Assembly (NCBI RefSeq): GCF_010894455.1 | Contig: NZ_JAAIXY010000038.1 | Location: forward strand, 1 to 47,149 | Source of the DNA: Myxococcus eversor | Lineage (GTDB): Bacteria > Myxococcota > Myxococcia > Myxococcales > Myxococcaceae | Reading direction: 5' to 3' | DNA: 47,149 nucleotides | In this document: one piece after another, positions 7,569 through 16,412 of the stretch | Layout of the letters: every line of letters starts with the position of its first letter | Position numbering within the stretch: position 1 is the stretch's first letter | The notes under the pieces: generated by a model | Told to the model about the DNA's origin: nothing | The model's input: the letters and a program-made list of their open reading frames with translations, nothing else | The model's database searches: none | Made by a program: the position numbers and the translations under genes

Positions 7569-8462
7569 TCAACCGCGCAACAGCACACCCAGATTCTCTC
7601 GCTCCCACCGCAGCGCCGCCGCGTAGTGAGGATACGTGCGCTCGCGCTCCCGGAAGGCCCGCGGGTGGTGGACGCGACGCCCGCCTCGCCCCGTGCTCGG
7701 GAAGAGCTGATGCAGCATCTCGTGGTAGACGATGAACTCCACGAAGAAGGCCGGCACCTCGGGCCTGTCCAGCGCGGGGTGGATGCGAATCTCCCGCGTC
7801 TGGTGGTCGTACACGCCCAGGCGGATGGACTTGCGCCGGCGCCTCGGAGGCATCCGTCCCCAGCCGATTCGCGCCTGGATGACGTTCTCGAAAAAAGTGG
7901 CGTTGACGCTGTTGTAAAGCGCCGTCAGGTCGAAACAGCGCCCCAACGGGTTCAGGTCCGCGTCCGATTCGCGACGCACCTGGCGGATTCGGGGCTGCTG
8001 TCCCCGGATGTACTCGTCCAACATCACGCCCGCGGTGCGGTGCCCCCGCCCCGCGTAGTCCGCCACCGCGCGGACGATGGTCTCCGGCGCGTCCAGGAAC
8101 ATGTGGTGCAGCCGCAGCTGCAGCGCGTTGCCCCCTCGACGGAAGGACACCATGGTGGAGCGGTTGTCCGTCACCGCCAGCTTCACCGGCATCCCCAGCT
8201 CCGCGCTCAGCCTCCAGGCCAACGACTCCGCCCGGGTCCACATCTCCTCGCGGGGAGACGGGACATTGAGCATGCGCGGCGCTTCCTCGGGCACCCGATG
8301 CCGGGGCGGAGGCGGCCGGTGCTGAGGCACGGGCACCGGCACGAGCTGCGGAACAACCTCCTCTTCCAGGGCACGAGGCTCCGCGACCGCCGCCGTGGCC
8401 CGACTGGCCGCGGAGAGGCCGCGTGGAAACAGGGACATCTGACGGAAAAACTCGGAGGTCAC
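7569..8462 (-). CDS. SprT-like zinc metalloprotease domain protein
   Basis: This 297-residue protein has a low-complexity, Pro/Arg-rich first quarter. A SprT-like domain occupies the C-terminal half: NATFFENVIQARIGWG, YDHQTREIRIHP, then the zinc motif HEMLH (His247, Glu248, His251) and VHHPRAF, which probably supplies the third ligand. SprT/Spartan-like proteins are zinc proteases; the substrate here is unknown. The start is GTG 8462, preceded 9 nt upstream by TACGAT and with no Shine-Dalgarno, consistent with a leaderless message. Its neighbour is an RqcH homologue on the same strand. Confidence 0.8.
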   Translation of the reverse strand: MTSEFFRQMSLFPRGLSAASRATAAVAEPRALEEEVVPQLVPVPVPQHRPPPPRHRVPEEAPRMLNVPSPREEMWTRAESLAWRLSAELGMPVKLAVTDNRSTMVSFRRGGNALQLRLHHMFLDAPETIVRAVADYAGRGHRTAGVMLDEYIRGQQPRIRQVRRESDADLNPLGRCFDLTALYNSVNATFFENVIQARIGWGRMPPRRRRKSIRLGVYDHQTREIRIHPALDRPEVPAFFVEFIVYHEMLHQLFPSTGRGGRRVHHPRAFRERERTYPHYAAALRWERENLGVLLRG

Positions 8463-8471
8463 TCGGGGCGC

Positions 8472-8477
8472 ATCGTA
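8472..8477 (-). promoter_or_regulatory. -10-like TACGAT before the SprT-like gene
   Basis: TANNNT hexamer on the minus strand 9 nt before GTG 8462; no Shine-Dalgarno. Candidate leaderless promoter. Confidence 0.4.
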
Positions 8478-8591
8478 CCCGGCAACCTCCCGGACTCAAG
8501 GCCGCCGGCCATTGCCCGCCTGCCCTCCGTCAGCCCGTCAACCGCGCCCCACCCCTTCGCGCGGGGGTTCACACTCCACGGCGAGGTTTCG

Positions 8592-10049
8592 TCACGGAGC
8601 GGGCACCTCCGTATGACGGGACTTGAGCAGTCGCTCCAGCCGCTCCGCCTCCATGCGCACCACGAAGGTCTTCTCGCGCGTGTACGTCACCTGCCCCTGC
8701 GCCCCTCCCTTCACCTTGCGCACGAACTTCACCTGCACGTAGCTCACCTCGCCGCGCGGCTCGCCCTTCGCCCCGGAGTGGTGCAGCGCCAGGTGCGCCG
8801 CGTCCAGCAGCACCTCCTGCGTCGGCTCCTGCCCCTTCTCTAGGGGAAGCACCACGTGACTGCCCGGCACTCCGCGCGCGTGGAACCACAGGTACCAGGG
8901 CCGGGCCACCTTGAAGGTGAGCGTGTCGTTGTCCTCCGAGCCCCGCCCCACCCAGATGCGCGAGCCCGCGTGGCCCACGTACTCCTTGAAGGGCTTGCCC
9001 TCCGGCGTGGCCTCGCCTCCCACCGGCACATGCAGCACCTGCGCCTGCGCGAGCAGCATCGCCTCGTCCATCCGCTCCACCTGCTCCAGTGAGAGCTGGG
9101 CGTGGGCGACCTCTCGCGCCAGCTCCGCCTCGCGGTGACGCGCCTGCTCCACGCCCCTCAAGAGCCGGCGGTACTGGTGGAAGTTCCAGTCCGCCTCCTC
9201 CTTGGGCGTGCGCTTCGGGTCCAGCTTCACCTGGACCTCCTCCGCGCCGGCCTCGGTGTACTCGGTGAGCGTCACTTCGGTGGCGCCCCGCTTGAGGCGG
9301 AAGAGGTTCTGCGCGAGCAGCTCCCCCGTCCGACGGTGCTTCTCCGCGTCCGGCCCGCGCGCGGCCTCCGCCCTCACCTTCTCCAAGGTGCGCGAGGAGC
9401 GCTTGAGGCGCGCCCGGTACGGCTGCGCCAGTCGGCGGCGGATGGACTCCGCGCGGCTCGCCTGGTCCTTGGCTCCGAGCAGCCCCTCCGCCGCGTGGGA
9501 ATAAGGGAGCGAATCCCCCTCGGCGGGCACCAGTCGCGAGGGCGCGAGCCGTGCTTTCGCCAGGGCGTCCGGGGGCAGCGGCTCCGGAGGCGTCCACGCA
9601 GCGCCCGGGTAGAGATTGCGCCGGGGACCGAAGCCCTCGCCGGACAGCATCAGCACCCGCCCCTGCTCACTCAAGAGGAGCAGTCCGCCCGGGGAGCCCA
9701 GCTCCATCACCAGGCGTCGGCGCACCTCCTCGCGCTCGAAGTCCAGCTCCACCACCCGCTCCGCGTCGCGAAAGCGCGCCGCCACGAGCTTCGCGCCGGT
9801 CAGCTCGTGCCGCAGCCACCGTTGAAAGGGCGCGGGCTCTCCCGGTGTGGGGAAGCGCGTCTCGGCGACGGCCACTCGCGACAGGTCTCCCTCGGCGCAC
9901 AGGCACAAGAGGAAGGAGCGTCCGGGGACTCTCAGCTCCAGGTAGGCCAGCCTCGGCAGCGGGCACCAGGCCTTCTGGGCCACCGCTCCCGTCAGCTTCG
10001 CACCCACCTCCGCCACCACCTGCTCCAGCTCCGAAGGACGCAGTGACAT
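8592..10049 (-). CDS. NFACT-family protein, RqcH/Rqc2 homologue (ribosome quality control)
   Basis: The product has 485 residues. RqcH-type proteins bind stalled 50S subunits and add alanine tails to the nascent chain. The NFACT-N domain covers the first third (MSLRPSELEQVVAE ... GRSFLLCLCAEGD). A coiled-coil middle follows. The NFACT-R domain is at about 370-460, with YVGHAGSRIWVGRGSEDND, ARPWYLWFHARGVPGSHVV and the closing VKFVRKVKG. ATG 10049 is chosen because GGGAG lies 7 nt upstream, although the frame extends seven codons further to a GTG. Where the family usually has a Leu-Asp-Arg-Ile-Val motif, this protein reads AERVV, so Asp is replaced by Glu in my alignment by eye. Confidence 0.85.
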   Translation of the reverse strand: MSLRPSELEQVVAEVGAKLTGAVAQKAWCPLPRLAYLELRVPGRSFLLCLCAEGDLSRVAVAETRFPTPGEPAPFQRWLRHELTGAKLVAARFRDAERVVELDFEREEVRRRLVMELGSPGGLLLLSEQGRVLMLSGEGFGPRRNLYPGAAWTPPEPLPPDALAKARLAPSRLVPAEGDSLPYSHAAEGLLGAKDQASRAESIRRRLAQPYRARLKRSSRTLEKVRAEAARGPDAEKHRRTGELLAQNLFRLKRGATEVTLTEYTEAGAEEVQVKLDPKRTPKEEADWNFHQYRRLLRGVEQARHREAELAREVAHAQLSLEQVERMDEAMLLAQAQVLHVPVGGEATPEGKPFKEYVGHAGSRIWVGRGSEDNDTLTFKVARPWYLWFHARGVPGSHVVLPLEKGQEPTQEVLLDAAHLALHHSGAKGEPRGEVSYVQVKFVRKVKGGAQGQVTYTREKTFVVRMEAERLERLLKSRHTEVPAP

Positions 10050-10070
10050 GAGCCAACTCCCTGTCCGCAC

Positions 10071-10107
10071 AAAAGAAAAACGGCCCGGCGGGATTCGCCG
10101 AGCCGTT
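10071..10107 (-). terminator. Intrinsic terminator of the histone H1-like gene
   Basis: On the minus strand AACGGC-T-CGGCG pairs with CGCCG-G-GCCGTT around a 5-nt loop and is followed by TTTCTTTT. This is the best-formed rho-independent terminator in the window. Confidence 0.85.
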
Positions 10108-10148
10108 CACCGGACGTCAAATACCGTCCGCGAATGACGACGTGCTGC

Positions 10149-10355
10149 TCAGGACTCCGGGGTCGCCGGGGCCGCCACCGTCTTCGCCTTGCTCGCGCGC
10201 TTGCGGGCAGGGGCCTTCTTGGCAGGCTTACGAGCAGTCGTCTTCTTCGCCGCCGCCTTCTTCGCGGTCTTGCCAGCCGTCTTGCGGGTGGTCGTCTTCT
10301 TCGCGGCGGTCTTCTTCTTCGCGCTCTTCGCGGCGGTCTTCTTCTTAGCGGCCAT
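10149..10355 (-). CDS. Histone H1-like Lys/Ala-rich DNA-binding protein
   Basis: This 68-residue, extremely basic protein consists almost entirely of Lys, Ala, Thr and Arg in KKTAAK / AAKKTT / RKPAKK blocks, ending in a neutral APATPES tail. The composition matches the C-terminal tails of eukaryotic H1 and bacterial H1-like proteins (Hc1/AlgP type), so non-specific binding to DNA or RNA is expected. ATG 10355 has GGAGGG 5 nt upstream. It has its own strong promoter and terminator and so forms a monocistronic unit. Repetitive codons make slippage or assembly error possible, but the frame is open here. Confidence 0.85.
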   Translation of the reverse strand: MAAKKKTAAKSAKKKTAAKKTTTRKTAGKTAKKAAAKKTTARKPAKKAPARKRASKAKTVAAPATPES

Positions 10356-10432
10356 CAGAACCCTCCATGTAATTGGCCCCAGTCAACCGAGGGCCTGCAC
10401 TCTTCTTTTGATGGAGTGAGTGCTTGAAGTGA

Positions 10433-10461
10433 ATGGTACGGGCGACACACCAGTGTGTCAA
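10433..10461 (-). promoter_or_regulatory. Promoter of the H1-like gene with overlapping palindrome
   Basis: On the minus strand TTGACA (10456-10461) and TACCAT (10433-10438) are spaced exactly 17 nt. A palindrome, GACACAC-CA-GTGTGTC (10444-10459), overlaps the -35 and the spacer and is a likely operator. The leader would be about 70 nt. Confidence 0.7.
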
Positions 10462-10701
10462 CGCATGGTGATGTATTGCATCGCGCGGCGAGGCCGATTT
10501 TTCGGCATCGGGCGGTGCTGGAGGTCGCGAAAGGCGCTTCGCGGACACTTCCGAAGCGACGAACGAAAACGCGCGCGAGGCCGAATTCTAGGCTCCGGAC
10601 GCGACGGAGCCGTTCGTGCCGCGCGCCTCGGAGGCGCACTGTCGGATGCCGCGCACTGGCCTGTGCGGCACTCCGAACTTTTCGCGAAGGAGGCCCGCGT
10701 C
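10462..10701. other. Intergenic region, no gene seen
   Basis: This is part of a gene-free stretch of about 360 bp between the divergent H1-like and beta-glucosidase genes. Besides the H1-like promoter at its left end and the -10-like hexamer at its right end, I see no gene or clear element. Confidence 0.4.
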
Positions 10702-10707
10702 TACGGT
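10702..10707 (+). promoter_or_regulatory. -10-like TACGGT before the GH1 gene
   Basis: TANNNT hexamer 11 nt before ATG 10719; no Shine-Dalgarno in between. Candidate leaderless promoter. Confidence 0.35.
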
Positions 10708-10718
10708 GCGCGGCCACG

Positions 10719-12017
10719 ATGAGGACCTCCGAGAAGACCTTCCCCGCCGACTTCACCTTCGGCGTCGCGACCTCCGCGTACCAGGTGGAGGGCGGCATCG
10801 AGAACGACTGGGCCGAGTGGGAGCGCGCGGGAAAGTTGAAGGAGCCCCACGCCCGCTGCGGGCAGGCGGTGGACCACTGGCACCGCTACGAGGAGGACTA
10901 CGCGCTGGCCCGCGCCGTGGGCGCCACCGCCTTCCGAATCTCCCTCGAGTGGGCGCGAATCGAGCCCGAGCGCGGCCGCTTCGACGAGGCCGCGCTGGAG
11001 GCGTACCGGGAGCGGCTCCTGAAGATGAAGGCCCAGGGCCTGCGGCCGGTGGTGACGCTCCACCACTTCACCCATCCGACATGGTTCCACCGGGAGACGC
11101 CGTGGCACTCGGCCGACAGCGTGGAGGTCTTCCGCCGCTATTCCCGCCGGTGCGCATCGCTGCTGGAGGGCCTGGACGCGCTCGTCATCTCCTTCAACGA
11201 ACCGATGGTGCTGCTCTTGGGCGGCTACCTCCAGGGCGCCATCCCCCCCGGAATCGCGGACGGGGCGCTCACCATGAGGGCGATGGAGAACATGGTCCGC
11301 GCCCACGCGGCGGCGCGGCGGGAGCTCTTGGAGCGGCTGGGCCGGGTGGAGCTGGGCATCTCCCAGAACATGCTGGCCTTCTCGCCGGACCGCTGGTGGA
11401 ACCCGCTGGACCGCGCGCTCGTGCGGCTGGCCTCCCCCGCCTACAACCACGCCTTCCACGAGGCGCTCTCCACCGGGAAGCTCCGGGTGAACATGCCTGG
11501 GGTGGCGACCACCCGCGCCGACATCCCCGAGGCCCGGGACTCGGTGGAGTTCATCGGGGTGAACTACTACAGCCGCGCGCACCTGCGCTTCGTGCCGCGC
11601 CCGCCCTTCATCGAGTTCAAGTACCGCGACACCCGAGGGAGGGGCCTCACCGACATCGGCTGGGAGGACTGGCCCGAGGGCTTCCTCCAGACGCTGCGCG
11701 ACGTGAAGCGCTACGGCAAGCCGGTGTGGATTACGGAGAACGGCATCGATGACCGCGCGGGCGCCCGGAGGCCCCACTACCTGCACTCCCACCTCGACCA
11801 GGTGCTGGCCGCCCGGGCCCAGGGCGTGGACGTGCGCGGGTACCTCTATTGGAGCCTGCTCGACAACTTCGAGTGGCTGGAGGGCTGGGGGCCGCGCTTC
11901 GGCCTCTACCACGTCGACTTCGACACGCTCGCGCGCAGCCCCACCCCCGCCTGCGACTACTTCCGCGCTGTCGCCACCGGCCGCGTGCTCGTGCCGCCGC
12001 CGGGCTCGGCCCCGTAG
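10719..12017 (+). CDS. Glycoside hydrolase family 1 (beta-glucosidase-like)
   Basis: This 432-residue TIM-barrel glycosidase opens with FPADFTFGVATSAYQVEGG, the standard GH1 N-terminal signature. The acid/base Glu is in SFNEPMV (about residue 161) and the nucleophile Glu in VWITENGI (about 340). HHFTHPTWF, NYYSRAHLRF and the closing WSLLDNFEWLEGW with RFGLYHVD are all family landmarks. There is no signal peptide, so it acts in the cytoplasm on imported beta-glycosides. The exact sugar cannot be read from sequence. ATG 10719 is chosen over upstream in-frame codons because the GH1 domain begins immediately after it. Confidence 0.92.
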   Translation: MRTSEKTFPADFTFGVATSAYQVEGGIENDWAEWERAGKLKEPHARCGQAVDHWHRYEEDYALARAVGATAFRISLEWARIEPERGRFDEAALEAYRERLLKMKAQGLRPVVTLHHFTHPTWFHRETPWHSADSVEVFRRYSRRCASLLEGLDALVISFNEPMVLLLGGYLQGAIPPGIADGALTMRAMENMVRAHAAARRELLERLGRVELGISQNMLAFSPDRWWNPLDRALVRLASPAYNHAFHEALSTGKLRVNMPGVATTRADIPEARDSVEFIGVNYYSRAHLRFVPRPPFIEFKYRDTRGRGLTDIGWEDWPEGFLQTLRDVKRYGKPVWITENGIDDRAGARRPHYLHSHLDQVLAARAQGVDVRGYLYWSLLDNFEWLEGWGPRFGLYHVDFDTLARSPTPACDYFRAVATGRVLVPPPGSAP

Positions 12018-12047
12018 GAGCTTCCGCGCCGCGTCAGCTTCAGCGGC

Positions 12048-13064
12048 TCAGCCGAGCGCGGCGCGGTAGTCGACGTCCTGCTCCTCCGAGGAGGCCCCGG
12101 AGCGGTCCGAGTCCGCGGCGGAGAAGAAGGCGCGCACCGCGTCCGCCACGGCCTCCGGGGCATCCAGGACGTTGGCGCGCGCACGGAAGGCGGCGGCGCC
12201 GGCGAGGCCGTGGGCGTACCAGCCCAGGTGCCGGCGGAAGGAGCGCACCGCGTTGAGGGGGTCCCCCACGAAGGCCAGGTGCGCGTGGAAGTGCTCCAGC
12301 ACCAGGGCGCACCGCTCCTCGGGAGCAGGCGCGTCCCCTCCGGCCAGCTCGCGAAAAATCCACGGGTTGCCCAGCGCGGCGCGGCCAATCATCACGTAGT
12401 CGCAGCCGGTGGTGTCCAGCATCCGCCGCGCGTCCTCGGGGGTGCGCACGTCCCCGTTGCCGAACAGGGGCAGCTCCGGGAAGTGGCGCTTCAGGTCGGT
12501 GATGACGCTCCAGTCCGCCTGGCCCGAGTAGCCCTGCTCCCGGGTGCGCGGGTGGATGGCGAGCCCCGCGCACCCCGCCTCCTGGAGGGCCGCGGCCATC
12601 TGGAGGTAGTTGCGGCTCTTCGCGTCCCAGCCCGAGCGAATCTTGCAGGTGATGGGCAGGCCCGAGGCCTCGCGCATCGCCCGGACGATGGCGGCGGCGC
12701 GCTCCGGGTCGCTCAACAGCGCGCTGCCCGCCCCGTTCTTCGTCACCTTCTTCACGGGACAGCCCATGTTGATGTCCAGGAGCTGGGCGCCATGGGACTT
12801 GCCGACCGCGGCCGCGAGGCCCATGGCCTCCGGGTCTCCTCCATAGAGCTGGAGCGAGTAGGGCCTCTCCACCTCCGCGTCGAAGCGCAGGTACATGAGG
12901 GTGCGCTGGTTGGCCCGCATCAACCCCTGGGAGCTGACGAGCTCGGTGGGGCACAGGGCGGCGCCCATGCGGAAGGCGAGCACCCGGAAGGGCATCTCCG
13001 ACACCCCGGCCATGGGGGCGAGGACAAAAGGATTCGGGAGGGAATAAGGACCGAGTCGCGGCAT
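12048..13064 (-). CDS. dusB: tRNA-dihydrouridine synthase
   Basis: This 338-residue flavoenzyme reduces uridine to dihydrouridine in tRNA D loops. It shows VLAPMAGVSEMPFR (flavin-binding start), LQLYGGDPEAM, DINMGCPVKKV with the catalytic Cys, KNGAGSALL, IHPRTREQGYSG, and the flavin phosphate-binding GNGDVRTPEDA and MIGRAALGNPW. Sequence order and length fit the DusB subgroup, although DusA/C are not strictly excluded. ATG 13064 has TAGGTT 11 nt upstream and no Shine-Dalgarno. It converges with the GH1 gene, 30 nt apart. Confidence 0.92.
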   Translation of the reverse strand: MPRLGPYSLPNPFVLAPMAGVSEMPFRVLAFRMGAALCPTELVSSQGLMRANQRTLMYLRFDAEVERPYSLQLYGGDPEAMGLAAAVGKSHGAQLLDINMGCPVKKVTKNGAGSALLSDPERAAAIVRAMREASGLPITCKIRSGWDAKSRNYLQMAAALQEAGCAGLAIHPRTREQGYSGQADWSVITDLKRHFPELPLFGNGDVRTPEDARRMLDTTGCDYVMIGRAALGNPWIFRELAGGDAPAPEERCALVLEHFHAHLAFVGDPLNAVRSFRRHLGWYAHGLAGAAAFRARANVLDAPEAVADAVRAFFSAADSDRSGASSEEQDVDYRAALG

Positions 13065-13075
13065 GGGGCGCGGAG

Positions 13076-13081
13076 AACCTA
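13076..13081 (-). promoter_or_regulatory. -10-like TAGGTT before dusB
   Basis: TANNNT hexamer on the minus strand 11 nt before ATG 13064; no Shine-Dalgarno. Candidate leaderless promoter. Confidence 0.4.
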
Positions 13082-13145
13082 CCGAAATGAAGAGGAAGCG
13101 GTTGCGGGATGTGCGCTACGGACTGCGCATCCGCGCCTCAACGGT

Positions 13146-13151
13146 TAAGGT
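13146..13151 (+). promoter_or_regulatory. -10-like TAAGGT before the M50-TPR gene
   Basis: TANNNT hexamer 8 nt before ATG 13160. It overlaps an AAGG that could alternatively act as a weak ribosome site. Confidence 0.35.
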
Positions 13152-13159
13152 CCGTGCCC

Positions 13160-14602
13160 ATGTTCCGCTTTCGACTCGGGAGCATTCCCGTCGACGTCCA
13201 CCCCAGCCACCTGCTGGTCTCCGCCGTGCTCGCCTACAGCTCGGTCCGCGCCGCGCAGGACGGCTGGCCCTTCCGCCAGGTGTCCGAGGCGCCCGCCCTG
13301 GGCCAGGCCAGCGCCATGGTGGTGTTCGTCCTGTCGTGGATGCTCATCGTCTTCGTGTCCGTGCTGGTCCACGAGCTGGGCCATGCACTGGCCAGCCGCC
13401 TCTTCGGCTACCAACCCAGCATCGCCCTCGTCTGGCTGGGCGGGCATACCCTGCCCACCGACATGCCCGGCCCCCTTCCCTGGAAGAGGGACTTGGTCAT
13501 CACCGCGGCGGGCCCGCTGTTCGGGTTGCTGCTCGGCGTGGTGAGCCTGGTGGGCTACCTCGTCTTCAACGGGCACTCCCCCGCGCTGGACTTCTTCCTG
13601 CGCACCTTCGCCGGGGCCAACTTCATCTGGGCCATCTTCAACCTGCTGCCGGTGCTGCCGCTGGATGGTGGGCGACTGGTCTCCACGCTGGCCACCCGGG
13701 TGCTCGGCCCCAAACGGGGGATGATCGCCTCCCAGGGCCTGGCGCTGCTGGTGTGCGTGGGCGTGGTCGTCTACAGCGTGAACATCGGGTGGCTGTTCCC
13801 CGCCATCTTCTTCGCCATGTACGGCTTCCAGGCGTTCCGCTCCCTGGCCGAGCTCCTGAGCTCCGGCGGCGGCGCCTCGTCGGGCATCAGCGCTGGTTCA
13901 ATGGACCATCCGCTGGCGGCGAAGCTCCGCGAGGCGAAAATCGCGCTGGACGCGGGGCGGCTGGATGACGCGCGTCGCCTGGGTGGCGCGGTGCTGGAGG
14001 GGGGCGAGGGCCTCACCCCCGAGCTGGCCAGCCACGCCCACCACCTGCTCGGCTGGGTGGCGCTGAAGGAAGGCCAGGGCCGTCAGGCGCTGGACCACTT
14101 CTCCCAGGTGCAGGGACAGAAGGTGGAGCCTCACGCGGTGGCCGCGTCCTTCTCCCTCGTGGGGGATGACGCGCGCGCGCTGGATTGGTGGAAGCAGGCC
14201 TGGCAGACGTCTTCGGACCGCACGGTGATGCACGAGTACGCCGGGACGTTGATCCGCCTGGGCCGCGCGCCGGAGGCCCTGAAGCTGCCCGGCGTGGAGC
14301 CCGCCGCCGCCTTCAGCTGCGCGGAGCGGGTGCTCTTCATCCGGGGCGTCTATTCAGAGGCAGCGGCCATGGGCGAGGCCGCGCTGGAGTATGTGCCGAG
14401 CGCCAGCATCGCCTACGACGCGGCGTGCGCTCATGCCAAGGCGCGCAACGTGCCCGACGCGGTGCGCCTGCTGCGGAGGGCGAGCGAGCTGGGGTTCAAG
14501 GATGGGGCGTATGCCGCCTCGGACGCGGACCTGGCGCCCCTGCATGGCCACCCCGCTTTCGAGGAGTGGTTGACGGAGCTGAGGCAATCCGCCGCCTCCT
14601 GA
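13160..14602 (+). CDS. Site-2-protease-like M50 metalloprotease fused to TPR-like repeats
   Basis: The product has 480 residues. The N-terminal half is a membrane-embedded M50 zinc protease: several hydrophobic segments, the zinc motif His71-Glu-Leu-Gly-His75, and the third-ligand motif NLLPVLPLDGG (Asp169). From about residue 255 a soluble helical region follows with TPR-like units (AKIALDAGRLDDARRLGGAV, HHLLGWVALKEGQGRQALDH, ACAHAKARNVPDAVRLLRRA). M50 enzymes cut transmembrane substrates such as anti-sigma factors; the fused TPR probably selects partners. ATG 13160 is preferred because MFRFRLGSIPVDVHPSH is the family's usual start. A desaturase gene follows on the same strand. Confidence 0.88.
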   Translation: MFRFRLGSIPVDVHPSHLLVSAVLAYSSVRAAQDGWPFRQVSEAPALGQASAMVVFVLSWMLIVFVSVLVHELGHALASRLFGYQPSIALVWLGGHTLPTDMPGPLPWKRDLVITAAGPLFGLLLGVVSLVGYLVFNGHSPALDFFLRTFAGANFIWAIFNLLPVLPLDGGRLVSTLATRVLGPKRGMIASQGLALLVCVGVVVYSVNIGWLFPAIFFAMYGFQAFRSLAELLSSGGGASSGISAGSMDHPLAAKLREAKIALDAGRLDDARRLGGAVLEGGEGLTPELASHAHHLLGWVALKEGQGRQALDHFSQVQGQKVEPHAVAASFSLVGDDARALDWWKQAWQTSSDRTVMHEYAGTLIRLGRAPEALKLPGVEPAAAFSCAERVLFIRGVYSEAAAMGEAALEYVPSASIAYDAACAHAKARNVPDAVRLLRRASELGFKDGAYAASDADLAPLHGHPAFEEWLTELRQSAAS

Positions 14603-14686
14603 CAGAGCGATGACAGCAGGGGGTGTTGATGCGGGGAGAGGCTGCGCACTTTCGGGTGCGCTCCTGCTCCAGCTCACGAGGCTTCC

Positions 14687-15715
<1,029 letters not shown>

Positions 15716-15717
15716 CC

Positions 15718-15742
15718 GCCTCCGTGAGGGCGGGGCGGAGGC
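15718..15742 (+). terminator. Hairpin after the desaturase gene
   Basis: GCCTCCG (15718-15724) pairs with CGGAGGC (15736-15742) around an 11-nt loop, just after the stop codon. There is no T run, so it may be a weak or rho-assisted terminator. Confidence 0.45.
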
Positions 15743-15770
15743 GCACCCACCCGAGTCCCGGCCAACCGGC

Positions 15771-15776
15771 TAGAGT
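15771..15776 (+). promoter_or_regulatory. -10-like TAGAGT before the ECF sigma gene
   Basis: TANNNT hexamer 9 nt before GTG 15786; no Shine-Dalgarno. Candidate leaderless promoter. Confidence 0.4.
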
Positions 15777-15785
15777 GGCTCGCGC

Positions 15786-16412
15786 GTGACTTCGCCTCCG
15801 CCGATGAAACCCGCCTCCGCGCCCGTGCGTACCGGAGACGACTCGGGGCGCGCCTCCGTCGCCCTCGAGTCCGACGAGGTGCTGATGGCGCGGTTCTGTG
15901 AGGGGCAGGCTCCGGCGTTCGACGCGCTCTTCCAGCGCCACTCGCGACAGGTGCGCGGCTACCTCACGCGGCTGACGGGCAGCGCGTCCACGGCCGAGGA
16001 CCTGGTGCAGCTCACCTTCATGTCCCTGGTCCGCGCGCGCGGGCGCTTCCTTCCGGGCTCCCGCTTCAAGCCCTGGCTGTACGCCATCGCCACCAACGCG
16101 GCGCGGGACTTCCAGCGCCGGGGCCGCCGCCCCGAGGAGCTGACCCCCGAGGGAGAGCTGCCCACGGGCATCGCCGACGAGAGCCCCGGCCCCCGCGACG
16201 TGGGATTGGAGCGCGCGGTGCGCCAGGCGCTCGACGCGCTGCCGGAGAGCCAGCGCATCCCCATCCTCCTGCACCGCTTCGAGGGCATGGGCTTCGCCGA
16301 AATCGCCGACACCCTGGGCCTCACCGAGAGCGCGGTGAAGGTCCGGGCCCATCGCGGCTACCTGCGCCTGCGCGAGCTGCTCGCCGCGCTCCGAACGGAG
16401 ACCCTGGAATGA
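15786..16412 (+). CDS. ECF-family RNA polymerase sigma factor
   Basis: This 208-residue group IV sigma factor has region 2 at about 30-100 (MARFCEGQAPAFDALFQRHS, TAEDLVQLTFMSLVRARGRF, FKPWLYAIATNAARDFQRR). Region 4 is at about 140-200, with a helix-turn-helix (LPESQRIPILLHRFEGMGFA, EIADTLGLTESAVKVRAHRG). The start is GTG 15786; a later in-frame ATG (15804) is possible. Its stop overlaps the start of the next gene by 4 bp, a coupling typical of a sigma with its anti-sigma factor. Confidence 0.92.
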   Translation: MTSPPPMKPASAPVRTGDDSGRASVALESDEVLMARFCEGQAPAFDALFQRHSRQVRGYLTRLTGSASTAEDLVQLTFMSLVRARGRFLPGSRFKPWLYAIATNAARDFQRRGRRPEELTPEGELPTGIADESPGPRDVGLERAVRQALDALPESQRIPILLHRFEGMGFAEIADTLGLTESAVKVRAHRGYLRLRELLAALRTETLE

